Source of the DNA: an uncultured Methylobacillus sp.
Lineage (GTDB): Bacteria; Pseudomonadota; Gammaproteobacteria; Burkholderiales; Methylophilaceae
Length of the DNA: 8,605 nucleotides
Assembly: GCA_946478965.1 (NCBI GenBank)
Contig: CAMLDQ010000082.1
Coordinates: 1-8,605, forward strand
Direction: 5' to 3'
Positions 6,268-8,605 of the stretch are shown in pieces (within the stretch, counting starts at the first letter, position 1; every line of letters begins with the position of its first letter). The notes beneath the pieces are model-generated. The model was given only the letters and a program-made list of their open reading frames with translations, was not told the origin of the DNA and made no database searches. The position numbers and the translations under genes were made by a program.

Positions 6268-7326
6268 ATGGCCACCCATAAGATCATCGATATCGCGCAG
6301 GCGTTTGCCGGTTTCGACGACATCATAGACGTCCGGTCTCCTGCCGAATTCGCCGACGATCATTTGCCTGGCGCAATCAGCTTGCCGGTGTTGAATGATG
6401 AAGAGCGGGCATTTATCGGCACGACCTACACGCAGGTCTCTCCGTTCGAAGCGCAAAAGCAGGGTGCCGCGCTCATTGCACGCAATATCGCCCGCCATCT
6501 AGATGCTGCGCTGAACGACAAACCGAAAAGCTGGCGCCCTTTGGTTTATTGTTGGCGAGGGGGCATGCGTAGTGGCGCGATGGCGCATATTCTTTCACAG
6601 GTCGGCTGGCGGACGGCGCAGCTACATGGAGGCTACAAGTCATACAGGCACCACGTCATTGACGCTCTCGACACACTGCCTCAAAGCTACAGCTTAGTTG
6701 TCCTCTGCGGGGCAACCGGCTCTGGGAAAAGCAGGTTATTGCATGCGCTGGCAGAGCAGGGCGCGCAGGTGCTCGATCTCGAGGAACTGGCACAGCATCG
6801 TGGCTCTCTGCTCGGCAACCTGCCGGAGCAGAAACAGCCTTCGCAAAAAACATTCGAGAGTCGCATCTGGGACCGCTTGCGCGGTTTCACCCCGGATTGC
6901 CCGGTATTCGTGGAGGCGGAAAGCCGCAAGGTCGGCGTTCTGACGGTTCCGGACACGCTTCTGCAATCCATGCGCAAGGCGCAATGCGTGCGAATCGAGG
7001 CCGATCATGCGGCCCGCGTCAGTCTGCTCATGGAAGACTACGCACATTTCCTGCGCGATCCCGCGCAACTGGCGGAGCGCTTGTCGCTGCTGGTGGAACT
7101 GCATGGGCATAAGGTGATCGACCACTGGTGCGAAATGGCGCGGCAGGGAGAGTGGCTGTCGCTGGTGACGGATTTGCTCGGCAGGCATTATGATCCCGCC
7201 TATCTTCGTTCATCGAATGCCAGTTTTGCAAAATTGACGGCGGCTCCGGTGGTGCGTCTTGCTTCACTGGATGGAGAAAGCCTGCAGCGCGCGGCTGCCG
7301 AACTATTGGAAAAAAACAGGTTTTGA
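6268..7326 (+). CDS. mnmH: MnmH (SelU), tRNA 2-selenouridine synthase
   Basis: MnmH replaces sulfur with selenium in the 2-thiouridine at the wobble position of Lys, Glu and Gln tRNAs, using selenophosphate. The 352-aa product has an N-terminal rhodanese domain (about 1-130) with DVRSPAEF and the active-site loop YCWRGGMRSGA, whose Cys95 matches E. coli Cys97. A P-loop domain follows, with GATGSGKS at 148-155, and conserved DLEELAQHRGS and EAESRKVG segments. The length is close to the E. coli enzyme. The ATG at 6268 is the first start after an in-frame TGA at 6256; I see no clear Shine-Dalgarno, which may mean coupling to the upstream gene. One base separates its stop from the selD start, so MnmH and its substrate-making enzyme are encoded together. 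Confidence 0.96.
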   Translation: MATHKIIDIAQAFAGFDDIIDVRSPAEFADDHLPGAISLPVLNDEERAFIGTTYTQVSPFEAQKQGAALIARNIARHLDAALNDKPKSWRPLVYCWRGGMRSGAMAHILSQVGWRTAQLHGGYKSYRHHVIDALDTLPQSYSLVVLCGATGSGKSRLLHALAEQGAQVLDLEELAQHRGSLLGNLPEQKQPSQKTFESRIWDRLRGFTPDCPVFVEAESRKVGVLTVPDTLLQSMRKAQCVRIEADHAARVSLLMEDYAHFLRDPAQLAERLSLLVELHGHKVIDHWCEMARQGEWLSLVTDLLGRHYDPAYLRSSNASFAKLTAAPVVRLASLDGESLQRAAAELLEKNRF

Positions 7327-7327
7327 T

Positions 7328-8368
7328 ATGAGCGAAATTCGCCTTACCCAGTATTCACATGGCGGCGGGTGCGGCTGCAAGATTGCCCCTTCCGTGCTAG
7401 CACAAATCTTGTCCAAGTTGCCGCAGCCCGGGTTCTTCCCGGACCTGATGGTCGGTCTCGAATCAAGCGACGATGCTGCGGTTTACCGCCTGAACGACAC
7501 CCAGGCGATCATAGCCACCACCGATTTCTTCATGCCCATCGTCGATGACCCGCATGATTTCGGCCGCATCGCCGCCACGAATGCCTTGTCCGACGTTTAC
7601 GCCATGGGCGGGAAGCCGTTGTTCGCGCTGGCGGTGGTCGGCATGCCGATCGACAAGCTGCCGGTTGAAACCATCCAGCAAATCATGGCGGGCGGCGCAG
7701 CCGTATGCCAGGCGGCGGGGATTCCGATTGCAGGCGGGCATTCCATCGATTCGCCGGAGCCCATTTACGGGCTGGTCGTGCTTGGGCTGGTGCATCCGGA
7801 TCAGGTTAAACGCAACGACCGAGCGCAGACCGGCGACGTATTGATCCTTGGCAAGCCGCTAGGCATCGGCGTATTGAGTGCCGCTATGAAAAAGGGCGAA
7901 CTGGGTATGGGTGGTTACCGGAAGATGGTGGAGGTCACCACGCAGCTCAACCGCACGGGACCGCAGTTGTCGTCCATGGACGGCGTGCACGCGATGACAG
8001 ATGTCACCGGCTTTGGACTGCTTGGGCATTTGCTAGAGATCTGCCGCGGATCGCGGGTTGAGGCGCAGATCGACTTCGGCAGTATTCCCATGATTGATAC
8101 GGCGCTTCAATTGGCTCAAGCGGGATATGCTACCGGGGCTGCGGCACGTAATTGGAGTAGCTACGGCCAGGATATTGTGCTGGGTGAGGGGGTTGCCGAA
8201 TGGCAGCAGAAATTGCTTTGCGACCCGCAGACGAGCGGCGGCCTGCTGGTCAGTTGTGCGCCTGAAAGCGCGGATGCCGTGCTCGCCGCCTTCCGCTCCG
8301 ACGGTTTCGGCCAGGCGGCGACCATAGGCAGACTGGCTGAAGGGAATGCCAGAATCAGCGTTCGGTAG
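7328..8368 (+). CDS. selD: SelD, selenophosphate synthetase (cysteine form)
   Basis: SelD makes selenophosphate from selenide and ATP, the selenium donor for 2-selenouridine tRNA (MnmH) and for selenocysteine synthesis. The product is 346 aa, normal for the family. The N-terminal loop YSHGGGCGCKI places the catalytic residue as Cys15 with Lys18 (E. coli Cys17/Lys20), so this is the Cys form, not the Sec form. The Mg-ATP motifs TTDFFMPIVDDPHDFGRIAA and NALSDVYAMGG follow, and CDPQTSGGLL is near the C-terminus. ATG at 7328 has AGG 7 nt upstream and lies 1 bp after mnmH. An in-frame start at 7259 is inside mnmH and is rejected. No selA, selB or selC is in the window, so the visible use of its product is tRNA selenation. 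Confidence 0.97.
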   Translation: MSEIRLTQYSHGGGCGCKIAPSVLAQILSKLPQPGFFPDLMVGLESSDDAAVYRLNDTQAIIATTDFFMPIVDDPHDFGRIAATNALSDVYAMGGKPLFALAVVGMPIDKLPVETIQQIMAGGAAVCQAAGIPIAGGHSIDSPEPIYGLVVLGLVHPDQVKRNDRAQTGDVLILGKPLGIGVLSAAMKKGELGMGGYRKMVEVTTQLNRTGPQLSSMDGVHAMTDVTGFGLLGHLLEICRGSRVEAQIDFGSIPMIDTALQLAQAGYATGAAARNWSSYGQDIVLGEGVAEWQQKLLCDPQTSGGLLVSCAPESADAVLAAFRSDGFGQAATIGRLAEGNARISVR

Positions 8369-8383
8369 CGGATAGGCCCAATA

Positions 8384-8414
8384 AAACAAAACGGCCCGCA
8401 TTGCTGCGATCCGT
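8384..8414 (-). terminator. Intrinsic terminator on the - strand after the tRNA fragment
   Basis: Bases 8391-8414 form a stem of ACGG/CCGT and CGCA/TGCG with a 2x2 internal mismatch and a 4-nt loop. Read on the - strand, it is followed by TTTGTTTT (8390-8383). It lies just downstream of the tRNA 3' end (8423), as expected for the original terminator of that tRNA gene. It may also stop selD readthrough, but there is no T-run on the + strand. Confidence 0.55.
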
Positions 8415-8422
8415 ATGAATGC

Positions 8423-8464
8423 TGGTGGGGCATGTAGGGGTCGAACCTACGACAAACGGATTAA
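8423..8464 (-). tRNA. 3' fragment of a tRNA gene (Lys-like), candidate attachment site
   Basis: Read on the - strand, this holds the 3' part of a tRNA. The last anticodon-loop bases TTAA come first, then the 3' anticodon stem TCCGT and the variable loop TTGTC. The T-arm follows: GTAGG, TTCGACC, CCTAC. Then come the 3' acceptor strand ATGCCCC, discriminator A and encoded CCA. The matching 5' half (acceptor GGGGCAT, D-arm, 5' anticodon stem) is absent; AT-rich DNA sits there instead. The loop bases fit Lys or Asn tRNAs, and discriminator A favours Lys, but the anticodon itself is missing. A tRNA truncated at the anticodon loop is the usual mark left by tyrosine-recombinase integration. As it stands it cannot give a functional tRNA. 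Confidence 0.8.
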
Positions 8465-8482
8465 TATTTGATACTATTAATC
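8459..8482. repeat. 8-bp inverted repeat at the truncation point of the tRNA
   Basis: GATTAATA (8459-8466) and TATTAATC (8475-8482) are perfect inverted repeats separated by 8 bp (TTTGATAC). The left arm starts in the tRNA anticodon stem and loop, the right arm lies in the AT-rich DNA beyond. The layout fits the paired core sites of a tyrosine recombinase around a crossover spacer, though an AT-rich repeat this short can arise by chance. Confidence 0.45.
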
Positions 8483-8534
8483 AATAAGTTATGTTTAAAG
8501 TTCGCCCTCAACCGCTAACGCTCGTGTGTAATCG

Positions 8535-8605
8535 TTATAACTTCCACACTAAATCGGCAATGAGTTCAGTCACCATCTTCATTTTCTTGCGCCAGTTGCG
8601 TCTTA
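8535..8605 (-). CDS. C-terminal end of an unidentified protein (cut by window edge)
   Basis: On the - strand a frame enters from the right edge and ends at TAA (8537-8535), giving 22 residues. They are basic at first (RRNWRKKMKM) and then ELIADLVWKL. The other two - strand frames stop sooner: one begins with TAA at the edge, the other ends after 12 codons. I do not recognise the family. It would belong to the DNA on the right-hand side of the truncated tRNA, possibly an integrated element. With so few residues this could also be a chance open frame. Confidence 0.35.
   Translation of the reverse strand, partial: RRNWRKKMKMVTELIADLVWKL

Noticed and set aside
7328..7390. Selenocysteine-containing SelD
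   Set aside because: The catalytic position is encoded by TGC (Cys), with no in-frame TGA.
8423..8464. tRNA-Sec (selC) next to selD
   Set aside because: The T-arm and acceptor are of ordinary length, there is no long variable arm, and the loop bases fit Lys or Asn rather than the TCA anticodon.
8483..8541. Integron attC-like site and the GTTATAAC palindrome
   Set aside because: The 7-bp core consensus sites do not match and no paired arms are evident; the palindrome is short and AT-rich enough to be chance.
8423..8605. A group I intron in the anticodon loop, with the 5' exon further upstream
   Set aside because: No 5' tRNA half occurs in the remaining 140 bases and I see no group I core pairing; it cannot be fully excluded beyond the window, but element integration explains the data better.

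Overview
The window looks like the chromosome of a flagellated betaproteobacterium, perhaps a Nitrosomonadales-type lineage. This is inferred from gene order and protein sequence; no taxonomic marker such as rRNA is present. It holds two core modules, one flagellar and one for selenium, and its right end looks like the edge of an integrated element.

Region 1 (1-4140, + strand) is the end of a flagellar operon: flhF (5' end cut by the window edge), flhG, fliA, motC, motD. The genes overlap or lie within a few bases of one another. FlhF and FlhG set flagellar position and number. FliA is sigma-28, and MotCD is a stator. FlhG keeps its FlhF-activating N-terminal motif, but its three nucleotide-binding motifs are badly eroded.

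Region 2 (4144-4965, - strand) is flgM-flgN, convergent with motD and only 3 bp from it. A near-consensus sigma-28 promoter lies upstream of flgM. The window therefore holds a sigma factor, its anti-sigma factor and the promoter through which the sigma would drive its own inhibitor.

Region 3 (4966-8368, + strand) is a likely three-gene selenium operon: a cysteine-rich ArsP/UPF0718-type permease, mnmH (tRNA 2-selenouridine synthase) and selD (selenophosphate synthetase, Cys form). SelD makes selenophosphate, MnmH uses it to modify tRNA wobble uridines, and the permease may move a selenium compound. The 206-bp leader upstream holds three phased CACCT repeats and a small hairpin followed by ATTTT.

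Region 4 (8369-8605) holds a - strand intrinsic terminator and the 3' part of a tRNA gene (Lys-like) that stops at the anticodon loop. Next come an 8-bp inverted repeat, a very AT-rich stretch and the C-terminal end of an unidentified - strand reading frame. This is the pattern expected where an integrative element has inserted into a tRNA gene, with the element running off to the right.

No stretch longer than 300 bases lacks a gene. The largest gap is 4902-5171. I saw no CRISPR array, rRNA or complete insertion sequence.
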